Source: Saccoglossus kowalevskii
Taxonomy: Eukaryota; Hemichordata; Enteropneusta; Harrimaniidae
Direction: 5' to 3'
Assembly: GCF_000003605.2 (NCBI RefSeq)
Contig: NW_003123907.1
Location: 145,929-194,821 of the forward strand
Length of the DNA stretch: 48,893 nucleotides
Position 1 is the stretch's first letter. Every line of letters begins with the position of its first letter. Below the pieces are notes generated by a model that was given only the letters and a program-made list of their open reading frames with translations, did not search any database and was not told where the DNA came from. Positions 11,729 to 23,190 of this stretch are shown here, piece after piece. The position numbers and the translations under genes are program-made.

Positions 11729-14700
11729 TGCTCTTGTGTGTGTGTCATAAATGATAGTATTCTGGATGAATTGAGGGTAAATTTTTACAGCTGCCTAAGA
11801 GCTCTTTTGTGTAGGCATTTTGTTGATACATATATATCATGCAATTTTTCACTTTTAGAAATAAATTGTGTGAAATTATTGTAGATGCAACTATCATGCA
11901 TGGAAAGTGTAGTTTTAGTTTTAGCCATGGTGAATAACACAATATTACCAACTTGTTTAACCACTGGGCAAACAGGGAGATTAAAATGTTGTGAAAAAGA
12001 TCAAAACTTCAAATGCATGTGCATTATTTACTTATTTACTGGTCGCAATTTGGGTGAGTGTGCCCAAGTTCTTGGGGAAAAATCATAACAAGATAAACAT
12101 TTCATGTGCATTTGCTACAAAAGTTAATTTACTATTTTAAAGCCCCTGGCCAAATTGATTAACTGCAACAAATTGAATGCACACACCTTGATAATATAAA
12201 CAGATCGAGCATTTCAAATAAACTCTTTATAATGTAGTGAGCAGTATGGTTACTTTTTCTAACCCGGTCCAACATTAATTTGTATATGTGCAATATGATG
12301 TATACATGCATGTAATCTGCATTTCATATACTACTATGTATTGTATTATATAGCTAGGTCAAGTTTTGAATCAGCTAATCAGCTTTATTAATACCGATGC
12401 CGTAAAGATAACGTGACATTTCTTTTTCGGTTAACAAGTTAATAAAGGTTTTTACATACAAAATGTAGTTGAGCAATCATAAAATATTCACTTGCTTGAA
12501 TGCCACAGTACTGTATAAATACCGGTAATAAGATATTTAGTTATATTTGATGAACTTGTCTCTTTGGAATACATATACTAAACATGTCTTCTCCAAAGCT
12601 GATAGATACCTGTAAACTAATACCTAGTCCCTTGATATAATGAAATGGTCAAATCATACTTGAGAAGATCATATTACATTTTCACTGTTGAATGTTATGT
12701 TGCAATGGAAATGTGATGTTTGTATCTTTGGGTTTGATCATTCTTTGGAATAAGTTCAAGGACATGAAACATTACCAAAGCCTTTTATGGATAACATAAT
12801 TTTCTGTTTGAAAGATATTAAATAAAATTTGAACTTATCCAACTATCACTATTACCAATGGGTATTGTGAATACTGGTAGTAGTATCCCCTTGGTAGTCA
12901 CAGATTTAGACTACATAAACAATCTTTGGATATCTGGTTGAGTCCCTTTAGGCGTTATATAATATATTTTCAAAATAAATTTGCCAGATGTTATAACAAA
13001 AATTTGAACTCAAGACTCTTTTTTTGAGAGACTTCCTATGGTTTGTGCTGTGTGTAATAACATGTTTCTGGTTTTACAGATATTATCATTTTTTCAATTC
13101 AGCCATTAAGATCATGATCATGATCATTTGTAACTTCTCTTTTCTTGCTTCTAAATACAATCTGATGGATTGCAGGATGACACACAATATTATAGCACAA
13201 CTCATTTGGAGTGAAGTGGAGAATAGATTTTTAAAGTCATGACTGCAAAATCTGCTTTGCTTAAATTTTGACAAAAAATTATTTCATATCTTTGATATCA
13301 TTTATGGTAATTAAAATATTCAACTTTTAGTTTTCCATAATATATACTCTGTTCCTTCTAGAAAAGTTACGTTGACATAAGTTGTGCCTAGTAATTAAAA
13401 GAATATCATAATCTTTGGTTTACACCAGCAATTTATACAAGAAGCATAATTATGGCGACCACTGGATAGTCTGCACAATTCTGCTGACTTGTAGATTTTT
13501 GTAGATGTCTACCCAAGCTGTCTCTGTCGGTTTTCTTTGCTTCCCTACTAAAACATAAACTCCAGAGCATTTGCTATTATATAAGATTTGTGTTCCACTC
13601 ACTATAAATTTGCATATCTCAATGCAATTTTTAGCCTTTGAAAAATCATGTAAGAAGTGATGTCAGTACCAAAGATCACCCACTTGAATAATTAATAAAT
13701 TACATGCCCATATTTGTCAACTGGCCAGTGATTCAATGCCATAGTATTTTCTCTTGTATTTCTGTTTGCTCTTAATGTTAATTTTCAATCCATTATAATT
13801 GTAGTTGTGTTGAGATTGTTGTTTCGGTAAATTAGATATAAATTACTTTGATACTGAAGACTTTCCGCTGTTTGAGTTGAACAATGTTGAGTAAATTATT
13901 ATTCACAGGTACTGAGATGTTTTCTTGTACCCAAATGATCGTCGGCAGACGAATGTGTGGTACTTTGCCGGACGTGGCCACAAACTTCCACCAAATGGTG
14001 AAGAATTGATTTCTCAAAACAGAATTCAAAATGAAAAACATTTTCCCCCCTGCTAATGTCAAACTTACCGCTCATTGTGTGGTATATTCAAGCAAAATAT
14101 AAAGCAGAGAATTAATTAAAAGATTTAATTTTATGCATACAAGAACTTCCTGATTTGTGAGACTTGAGTGATGATTGACATTTTGTTGGCTCCTGGTTAC
14201 TCAATATGCAAATAAGGGTGTATGTGAATCATGTGAACAAATGATTTACTCGTTAAAAATGTAACCAAACAATACTTCACTCTAATTTTGGAACACAGAC
14301 AAATTGTATACGTTGTATAATAGATAATTTCCACTTTTCTTTCATGATTCATAAACTTGTATATGCTTGTCAGGTAATACAGAAACAAATGGACATGCTT
14401 CCACTTTATTATTGGTAATCACTTGACTAATTATCCTTGTTAAGTTCTAATCTTGTCAGCCCCATGTAGTTTTACATTGACTTGATCACATAAGGGATAA
14501 TCTGACATACTATGTCTTACTAGCTAATTTATATTGATCTTGCATACTCAATATACATGCTGTATTCTGAATTGTAAGGCCTTTGTTAATGCTTCCTCTT
14601 GAATCTTCACATTCTTGATGGCCTGGCTTCTGTATTTCTGGGTAATTTGCATTGTGTATGTAAAAATATATCTAATTTTCAAATTTTCAATGTGATTTGT

Positions 14701-14750
14701 TTTGGGAGAGGGGGGGTTTGTATAAGCCATTATTTGTTGAATCATCTATA

Positions 14751-14830
14751 TTAAAGCGGGAGGGTCATCACTTGCGCACACGCGCTATCGCCATCTGACG
14801 CATGCGCAGGTGACTACTCCCCCGCTTTAA
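14751..14830. mobile_element. GC-rich 80-bp foldback element
   Basis: The two 28-base arms (14751-14778 and 14803-14830) are reverse complements at 23 of 28 positions. They start TTAAAGCGGG and end CCCGCTTTAA, around a 24-base loop (14779-14802). The element is strongly GC-rich within AT-rich intron DNA and is bounded by TTAA. It has no coding capacity. The outline fits a very small MITE. The inner part, gacgcatgcgcagg, resembles an NRF-1 site. Confidence 0.7.
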
Positions 14831-16041
14831 TTATTTAATTTGCATTTTTGCACAACAAATCATACAAGTTGTCCATTTTACCATGCATATACAATGTATA
14901 TTTTAAATATCTCAGTTGTATCATTTTGGCAGGAAATCATTGACATATTAAAAACCTACATTCACAATTCACACAAGAACCATGCAGAGTTGAATTGTGA
15001 TGATAAATGCTAAAACCACCCTTGTATACTACTCCGTATGTATTTCATCACTTAGTTCCTGCTTAATATTTGTCTAAAATTAGAGAACAGAGATGCTATA
15101 GAATTCTGTGAATTGGCATTGCCGACAATGTTATTCCCATATGGATATTTTGACATGATTCTGAACAGTACTAAAATGAAACTAATCAGTAGAAAAATGG
15201 TATTTTTTTTTCTGTGGTACCTGGATTTTTTTTATCAAGAAAACACAAAATATAATTTGAGCTGTGAAAAGCATTTTAAACCTGAAACAACCCTGTTGTC
15301 AGCATATGCACATTACAGCATGAAAAAAAAAATAGTATGACATTGACAGGTTGAAAACCATGTAGGCTATAATCAATCAAGACGGCTGCCAGGAAAGTTC
15401 TCCCAACTACAAAAGATGTTGATTTTAGCAAATCTAGAACATATGTTTATTTCATTCATTAGTGAGACCTACATTGATCATGTTTTGATGACATTCACAT
15501 TCCCCTGGTAGTAGTACATGGAGGACATGCAGTTTGTGAACACATTGGTGTACTTTATGCTATACCTGTAAAAGCTGAAAGAAGAATAACTGTACATTTA
15601 TTTTCATACAATAGGGTCAGTCACATATGATATAACACAACAGTAGCAATGTATCTTTTTAAATATATGCAAGTCTACCAGTATTTGAAGTCTGATAAGG
15701 ATATTATTATTGTAACAAATATGAAGGGTGAAAGTTAAAAATAGTACTACTAGTTCATTTGCATCATATAATTGAATGTGGTTACATGAAGTAGTTGTTA
15801 CAATTTCAAATCTGGCTCACTTGGAGGAGGTGTCTGTTTCTTTGACTAAAGAATGACTGTTGTGTAATATATTTCTGTCATATATACATGTTCACTTAGT
15901 CAGATATTGATCATTTCTGGACCATAATTTAACTTATTGTGTTTAATTTTAGAATAAACTATACATTAACTTTTGCAGCTTGCTCAATTCATCATAGTTG
16001 AACAAGCTTTGACCTTTCATAATTGTGAGATGCTCTTCTGT

Positions 16042-16110
16042 GTAACCCTGCCCACCAGCTAGTACTACCAGCTGTGAATGCAATCAGCATGCATACATTT
16101 ATTCGAATTT
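16042..16110. repeat. Dispersed repeat, copy A
   Basis: The segment aaccctgcccaccag...taccagctgtgaatgcaatcagcat is repeated about 1.08 kb downstream at 17122-17192 with scattered differences (aaccctgcataccac...taccagctgcaaattcaatcagcat). Both are followed by an ...atttattyga-like text. It is a short interspersed fragment of unknown type. Confidence 0.55.
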
Positions 16111-17121
16111 GCTTATATCTAAAATAAAAGTACTAGTATTATTTACATTCAGTTTTAATACTGGTACAATTTAAAATATTTGCATGTTATGAAAGTTGTG
16201 CACACCCACACATTTTGCTTTCTATTGTGGCTGGATTATGATTTGTTTTTGTTTTTTGTTACAAATGTGAATGGCTGCCTGACGGCCATGTTGGTTGTAA
16301 AATGACCCAAAATTAAGTATGCCTGCTATTCTGATACCAAATTTTAGGTGTGCATGCATTGATCGATTTCATTCAAACTTGTCACATACAAAATCAAATA
16401 ATCATATAAACCAATATGAAATGAATATTAAGAAAAATTGTAATTTACATTGCTCTAACCTTTATAAGTCAATATTACAAGCACTATACAAGCACATGCA
16501 GCACAAATATATTCATTTTGATTATTTGACAACTTCATAGTTCAAAATGTTTAATAACAGGGACAGATGATTTGGTTGACTTTATTGAGAAGTAATGGAT
16601 AAAATTACATACCCGGTAATTTATTAAACTACTTGTTGCACTCCAATTTTTTTTTTTAAACTTTAGATGCTTGCTTTTTCTACAACTGTTTACAAATGTA
16701 TTTGTGAAATGAAAAATGAATATATATTGGAACTATTAATCTACATGTATTTGATAGCATATCCCAAACATGCTAAAGTTATAACAATATTAGAATTGCA
16801 TTGCAATCTGTTTTGAGATTCAGTAAAATTTGATTGACTGGCAGCTATTTACTGTCATGAACTGAGCTGTTCTCTGACATCCTTAGGGAAATTCATGCAA
16901 CTTGGTATGCACATTGCTCATGGTTGGTTATTATTGCATTTTAATTTGTTGTACAGTTTTATTCTTGACGGACTGGTAGCCATACTGTTTCATTTGTGCA
17001 TGTGCTTATGACAGATTTTGTCAAAGTTGATTTTTTTGTTCAAATTCTGTAGAAATACAAGACATGTCATTGTAGTTATCAGATCCAGTTTAACAACTTA
17101 TTTTTTCTATTTAAAATGTTG

Positions 17122-17192
17122 TCAACCCTGCATACCACCTTGTATTACCAGCTGCAAATTCAATCAGCATAAATAAGGCATCATTTATTTGA
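17122..17192. repeat. Dispersed repeat, copy B
   Basis: This is the partner of the segment at 16042-16110, in the same orientation, with matching blocks aaccctgc, taccagctg and caatcagcat. It lies between two fragments of the agtcccc-type repeats, so it may be part of a longer decayed element. Confidence 0.55.
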
Positions 17193-17453
17193 AGTGACTT
17201 CTGAATACTCGTAAAAAATGTATGTTTATTGTATATAGTTTCTTGTATTTAGACACAGACATATCTTAATTTCTATTTTGGGGTTCTAACAGATATGACT
17301 GACATACATTAATATGTCCTGACATTTTAAGTTTTTTCTTATGATACAATCAAGAAAATGACATCAATTCAGTTCAGCACTCAATTAATTATTAAAATAT
17401 GTTTCTGTCGCTTCAATGATTTTGACAAATTGTGCATCTTTTGAAACCACTTA

Positions 17454-18487
17454 TTAGTCCCCGTTCGGACGAAGTCCGAAAACGGGGACTTATGTTTTGA
17501 CCTCCGTGTGTCTGTGCGTGCATGCATGCGTCTGTGCGTGCGTCCGGACCTGTATCTTAGAAATGCCTGGACCAATCACAATCAAACTTCACACATACAT
17601 CATACATGATATCATACATATGCACGTCAATTTGTTTCACGTTCTGATTCAAGATGGCTGAATGGCGGCCATTTTTGTGCTAAAAATCATCAAAATCAAG
17701 CATTTCCCGGCTGTTTACATATGGATTTTGTTCAAACCTTGTATATACGTTGGACATTATAGGACCTTGACAGACAGATATATTGGTTTGACGATCCTAT
17801 TCAAAATGGCCGAATGGTTGTCATTTTTGTGCTAAAAAATCATCAAATATCAAGCATTTCTGGCACTTATGGGTGGATTTTGTTCAAACTTGGTACATAC
17901 ATTAGACATTACGGGTTACTGATGCACGTCATTTTATTTTTCAGATCAGACTCAAAATGGCTGTTCGGTGGCCATTTTGGTTTAATGAATGGGTTTCCAG
18001 ACCCATATGTCTGACTTGTTTTGACTGATTATGTTCAAATTTTAATTATTCATTACACATCATGTCACAGATATACGGATATATTGGTTTGACGATCATT
18101 TTTAAAGTGGCCTAATGGTGGCTATTTTTGTGCTAAAAAAATTGTTTTATTTTTTAGATCGGATTCTGAATGGCTGACTAGTGGCCATTTTGTTTTAATG
18201 AATGGGCTTCTAGAGCCATATCTCTGACATGCTTTGACTGACTATGTTCAAATTTCATATATTCATTATACACATATTCATAATGGCAGATTTTGTTTTA
18301 ATTAATGTTGTTCTAGAGCCATATCTCTCAATACTCGTTTGACGATCAGATACAAATGTCAATCATTTAAATGTTAAACAATCATCATATTCCTGACATG
18401 TTTATATTCCAGCTATATTACTATAAACAAAACTTTATATCTTAAATTTGATAACTAACGGGGACTGTGCCATGCATGGCTTGTTCT
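17454..18487 (+). mobile_element. Non-autonomous element, copy 2 (full palindromic head)
   Basis: The head is a near-perfect palindrome, agtccccgttCGGACgaaGTCCGaaaacggggact (17456-17490), followed by tatgttttgacc. The tail is aacggggactgtgccatgcatggcttgttct and holds a second palindrome, gccatgcatggc. Internal blocks (gattcaagatggctgaatggcggccat at about 17646, actcaaaatggctg at about 17950, ggattctgaatggctg at about 18160) follow the same order as in copy 1. There is no protein frame. The head of copy 1 has lost the central CGGAC/GTCCG stem, so this copy shows the fuller structure. It lies just 77 bp upstream of a SENP8 exon. Confidence 0.75.
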
Positions 18488-18564
18488 ACTATTGACTGAT
18501 AAATAAATCTTACAAGTTAATATTGATGTAAGCATCTTTGTTATTGTCTGTTTTCACTCTACAG

Positions 18565-18615
18565 CCAAGACAGAAGTGAAGTTTGTAACTGCAGACAGCC
18601 CACAACAGAAAAACA
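18565..18615 (+). CDS. SENP8: SENP8/DEN1-type deneddylase, second-last coding exon
   Basis: This 51-nt exon has the acceptor ttttcactctacag and the donor AACA|gtaagt (perfect consensus). Two bases complete the Ala codon from the previous exon, 16 codons read KTEVKFVTADSPQQKN, and the last A starts the Ser codon completed by the next exon. The segment corresponds to the SENP8 stretch just before the active-site Cys. The QQKN before the junction aligns with QQN of the human protein, which contributes the oxyanion-hole Gln in this family. The phase match on both sides is the main evidence that this is a real exon. Confidence 0.9.
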
Positions 18616-18717
18616 GTAAGTGAGCTGTTTTGATTTTCAGTAGTATATATAAATATACCATTTTCCTAAGTCTAACCATTTACTGAATGTAAATTAATTG
18701 TAGGTAGGCATAGAATG

Positions 18718-19021
18718 NNNNNNNNNNNNNNNNNNNNNNNNNNNNNNNNNNNNNNNNNNNNNNNNNNNNNNNNNNNNNNNNNNNNNNNNNNNNNNNNNNN
18801 NNNNNNNNNNNNNNNNNNNNNNNNNNNNNNNNNNNNNNNNNNNNNNNNNNNNNNNNNNNNNNNNNNNNNNNNNNNNNNNNNNNNNNNNNNNNNNNNNNNN
18901 NNNNNNNNNNNNNNNNNNNNNNNNNNNNNNNNNNNNNNNNNNNNNNNNNNNNNNNNNNNNNNNNNNNNNNNNNNNNNNNNNNNNNNNNNNNNNNNNNNNN
19001 NNNNNNNNNNNNNNNNNNNNN
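18718..19021. other. Assembly gap (304 N)
   Basis: A run of unknown bases inside the SENP8 intron between exons 18565-18615 and 20731-20894. Open frames reported across it on both strands are artefacts of the N run. The true length of the gap is not known from the sequence. Confidence 0.99.
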
Positions 19022-20221
19022 TGAATATGTTGAAGGTAAACACTATTCCGATGTTCTGTGTTGGTTTGCCCAGTACACAGTCATTATTACAAACATGTCA
19101 ATATTAGTGTTGTCAACAAACCCCTAGCTCTCAGTCTGGTCTGTTCAAGTTAAAAGTTCAATAATGTTAGCATAGGCTTGCTGGATTTGTTTGATCTTCA
19201 CACTTACTGTCATCTGAATCTTATTAAGGAATCATTTTTATGGTGATTTGTTTCTTTTTGTAATTGCCTTGTGTTATTTCAGACATGTGTACACATCCTT
19301 GAGATACTGTACACTGTATGTTTTTCTAATCAACTTTACATTGCTGAATTATGTTCACATTGAATTGGGTTGAGGCATTATTATATTATATTCACTGAAA
19401 TATAAATTGTAGAAAATTACAAAAAAACAATCTTCAGACTGGTAAAAAAAAAGGAGTCAAGGAGGAGGGAGTTGGTGATAGAAGAAGCCGAAAACAGAGA
19501 TTCTTTTTGTTAATCAGATATTAGTCATAACAATGAATTTGTAATTCCACTGTGATGATATTATACAGTTGCGTAGATTTGCAGCTTTTTATAAAAAATA
19601 CACATGAAAAGTCACAGCCAGTTAGGTTAATTGAACGAGAGCATAATTGAATTGGACAGGATGTTTCCCAAGACAGTTTTCTCATCAATAATTAAAATTA
19701 CATCACTTTAGACCAACCAGTCGAACTGACGTCTCAAAGTGCTCTTTCAAAATGTCAATATGAGTGATAAAGATATTGCATCATAGTAAAATACATCTAA
19801 ATTTCATTCTTGTTGGGTGTCATCCAGGTCATTTGGAATCCACATTTGCTGTGTGCTTGCATCTTACTCTGTAGCTTCTGATCTGCATTGTAGTATTCAA
19901 GTTTTCATGCTGATAAGATACATTAATAATATAAAACCTAAACTTGTTTGTAATGTTAGTATATTTGTGTTCTATTTATACGCCTTGAAAAAAAGCATGA
20001 TGTATTAAATTGTATCTGAATGGTCAGCAGTTCAACTTGCAATTCATAGCAAATACAATATTGTCCAGCTTTCAAGTTGTATCTAAATATACACAGAATG
20101 CTTTTCATGATAGATGGCATACAGAGGACCACCTGAAGAAATACATTCACACATATCTATAATTTATATTCCAATGTTTACATTTTGCTAATTTTTATTT
20201 GAATGAATTATTTCATTGTAG

Positions 20222-20287
20222 TTAGTATTTCCAACTCAAGTGGCAACTGTGGTATCTTTGGAGCTATCGATAGATTGTTTGGTGCCT
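20222..20287 (+). other. Possible SENP8 cassette exon, 66 nt
   Basis: It is bounded by the acceptor tatttcattgtag and the donor GCCT|gtaagt. Its length is a multiple of three. Read in the phase between the flanking SENP8 exons it has no stop and encodes ISISNSSGNCGIFGAIDRLF followed by GA. It would be inserted directly before the YDCG active-site motif and change the preceding Ser to Cys. The protein without it matches the family exactly, so the constitutive form must skip it. It may be a chance exon-like sequence. Confidence 0.3.
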
Positions 20288-20730
20288 GTAAGTCTGTAAA
20301 AATAATGAAATTCAACAATCCAGCTTAAATTGATGTGGGGCCTTTTTCTTTCTTCAAATAATGTCACAATCCAGTGTGTAGTAACTAAGCCATGTGATAT
20401 TAGTCATCTGGTTTAATTTAATTTCTACATTTATCTCAATTCATGGACGAAATAGAGTGAAAAGTTTATCTGTAGTTAGATAGGAAAGACAAAGTATCAA
20501 AAGGTTCATCTGTAAAATAACTAATGTATTTTAACTCAGCTTGAATCTTTACTCAGATATAATGCACATAATGGGCATTGATTCCCCTGCTTGATTTTAG
20601 CTGAACTTTCTCTTGTCTAATATGTCACATCATTGCGTAATTGCTAGGATACCGTATCCCTGATATTGTGTGAAGTGTTTTTGTTTTTATGCTTATAATA
20701 AGAAACTGTTTAATTATCTACTTTTTATAG

Positions 20731-20894
20731 GTTATGACTGTGGTTTATTTGTCATCTGTTCTACTGAACATCTCTGTAAACAATTACTCCAAGGTTGTAA
20801 AATATCACTCAAGGATGCAGTAACTCAGGAGGCTGTATCTAGGAAACGAGATGCGCTTAAAACTCTTATACTGTCGCTTAGTAACCCAGCATAG
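20731..20894 (+). CDS. SENP8: SENP8/DEN1-type deneddylase, last coding exon
   Basis: After the acceptor actttttatag, two bases complete the Ser codon and then 53 codons and TAG follow. SYDCGLFVICSTEHL contains the catalytic Cys (codon 20739-20741) in the Y-D-C-G context typical of SENP8 (human NSYDCGMYVICNTEAL). The rest (CKQLLQGCK...SLSNPA) forms the C-terminal helices. Counting from the split Trp codon, the window encodes 109 residues to the C-terminus, the same number as in the 212-residue human protein. The protease acts in cytosol and nucleus on NEDD8 conjugates and on the NEDD8 precursor. Confidence 0.93.
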
Positions 20895-22900
20895 ATGAGA
20901 TGACAATGAGTGCCTGATTTTAGACTACAGTTGTGATTGTGTTGCTTAGTTCACTGAAATTCCTGATGATAGATGAGATGTCACATTAATACATTTATGA
21001 ATATCATATTTGTTTCTATGTGCTAAAGCTATTAAATAACATCACATGCCCTAATGTAGCCAATCAGAGAATGAATATTGCCTGGTTATATATTTATAAA
21101 TTTAAATTTTAGACATTTATTTGTGAAAGCTGCCAAAGTGTTATAGAAACATTTTGATGATAATCAATGGATTTCATATGAATTATTCAAAGTCATGTTC
21201 AAACCTAACAATCAGTTATATTATGTGTTATGCAAATGCAAAGAGAGCTCACTACTATGTAAACTCAACACTTAAATGATGCAGAAATGACCTTTTTTGT
21301 ATAATTTTAGCACTCTTTGCTGAATGTTGTGTGATAACTTTGACAGGAGGAAGATGGAAACACACTTGTAGACACACTTCAAGTGTGTATTTAAGACTAA
21401 AGTGCTGTAAATGAGTTTTTGAGAGCTGCATCCATCATGGATAAGAGTAGTTATGTTGACGTATTCTCTTTAGCGTAAATGCAGAGTATTTACATTGTCT
21501 GTCATGGCTAATTGGAAGTGAAAAGAATCTCACAAAGATTTGTGTTTCACCCTGCTCAAATGCCTTTAAATGATTAGCCATTTAAAAAAAAGTGTTGACT
21601 TGTTGCCTAATTCGCATGCTAATATTTTTTTATAATATTCTTTTATTACTAAGGCTTACAATTGAGCTTGTTCAATTGTATTATATTGAATGTCAGGATC
21701 ATGATAACGATGTGGGTTGTTATTTGGTATATTAAATATTTCTATTGTGATGAAATATTGACATTTCTATGTACATTATTGAATCCTCAAATGTTTATAT
21801 TACTTATATAACCTTGTCCTTAAAGTGAAAGGGGAAATTACATTCTCTGTTTTAATATACTATGAGGAAAGAATGATTGTTAATTCTAACAGAATTATGA
21901 ACAATCACATTCATATCCTTAAAGCTGTTACTAGGAAATGTTAATTTCCTCATTCTGAAATATATATGAAGATATACATATAATCTCTATAGTGTAACAT
22001 GTACATACTGCGGACATGCAGTATATTTAAACAACTCTATTTAACAAATTAATGCCATAATTTCTTGCTAACTGTGTTAAATCTGTAATTGGTTGATATC
22101 TGATATCAGACCTATGAAAGCATTGAGGGTTTATATTCCTATATAGTGTTTGGTGCTACCTGTTATAGCTGTTGATGCGTTTGATTAAATCATCGATTTG
22201 AAAAAATGCAAATTAGACAGAGGATTGTATTTAACTGAGCAGAGAGGTTATTTATCCACAGATGCTTGGCTATGTGTTTGGAATATATAACTATGGAATG
22301 AAGATAACTGTAAATTAAACTGTGGGTCTCAGTTGGTGCATACTATTGATAATCTGCAAGGATAAATCAATACTCAATATTGTTATTGTTAAAACAGTGG
22401 CAGTGTGCATAAAATGTTGCAACATGCCTTTGAGCCTTGGTTTTATTCTGTGTGATATGAATTGAAATGGGGTTTTGCAGTAAATAAAATGTCTGAGCAT
22501 TGTTTGGCTCCATCACCAAAATTACTAGAAGCATTTTTATATACTGCATAAAATAAAATGATTGTCCAGAACATAATAAAAAAAATGTGTTGCAAGTTAT
22601 GCATGAAGTCGTTAATTGTTATACCCTTGCTGTACCTGGTTGTTTGAGTGGAAAACATTTTTGTATTGATGAATGCTTGTGCTCTTAAAATTAATTTGCT
22701 ACATTATAATATACAGTTAGTTTATGAGGTGCATATATAAGAGGCCCTTGCAAAGTTGATAGCAAGATGGTGCCAGATAAACTGTAAATTGTTGTGCGGT
22801 GATTAATGTTGCCTTGTATTTTTGAGCAGTGAGTGGGATATTGCGTTAATGTCAACATACACTGGTGTAAAGCTATATGACATTTGTATGACCTGTGGTC
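20895..22900 (+). other. SENP8 3' untranslated region and flank
   Basis: AT-rich, CpG-poor sequence without a convincing coding frame. Possible polyadenylation signals are ATTAAA at about 21029 and AATAAA at about 22483 and 22550; the sequence alone does not decide between them. The three overlapping minus-strand ORFs at 22315-22658 show no family features and are probably chance. CpG depletion like that of the gene body continues to about 22.8 kb. Confidence 0.45.
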
Positions 22901-23129
22901 TAGTTACGATTTGTGTGTAATATTTCTATGTAGTGATTAAAAGGGATGGAATGGAATGCCGACCAATATGGTGGAGAGAAATTGTTGGATTAATGTCAGA
23001 TTGTGTTGAATAGAGTGAAACTCGACAAACAGTCGTACCTGTGCAGAAAATAGCATTACATTTAGAGACAATGATAAATGAAAAGTAGTACAAGAAGTTA
23101 GGTGCTTTTGCATGGTTGCGTGGGAATAT

Positions 23130-23190
23130 TTCCGCCGCTTTGGCGCGACGAAATTGTTGACATCACGTCATAGGCGCCGGACACGTGCGA
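23130..23190. promoter_or_regulatory. CpG-dense promoter-like cluster
   Basis: Within about 60 bases there are a TTTGGCGCG E2F-type site (23139-23147), a CRE-like TCACGTCA (23163-23170), a GGCGCC palindrome and a CACGTG E-box (23182-23187). It has the densest run of CpG in this part of the window and sits at the boundary between CpG-poor and CpG-richer DNA. No TATA box or first exon was identified, so it could equally be an enhancer or boundary element. Confidence 0.35.

Larger units (their letters stand above)
6556..18564 (+). other. SENP8: SENP8 intron, 12.0 kb, filled with repeats
   Basis: It starts gtaacg and ends ttttcactctacag. It contains an inverted-repeat element (7988-8776), repeat fragments (about 8985-9430, 16230-16400 and 16840-17100), the hairpin array and its host segment (11160-11728), the GC-rich foldback element (14751-14830) and element copy 2 (17454-18487). 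I see no protein-coding exon of another gene inside it. The remaining sequence is unremarkable AT-rich DNA. Confidence 0.75.

Noticed and set aside
17381-17575. Minus-strand ORF with Arg/His-rich sequence (RTHRRMHARTDTRR)
   Set aside because: It is the reverse reading of the head of the repeat element, with tgcgtgcatgcg-type text, and not a gene.
18672-19107. Open frames of 123 and 130 codons on both strands
   Set aside because: They consist almost wholly of the N gap (18718-19021) and have no real sequence.
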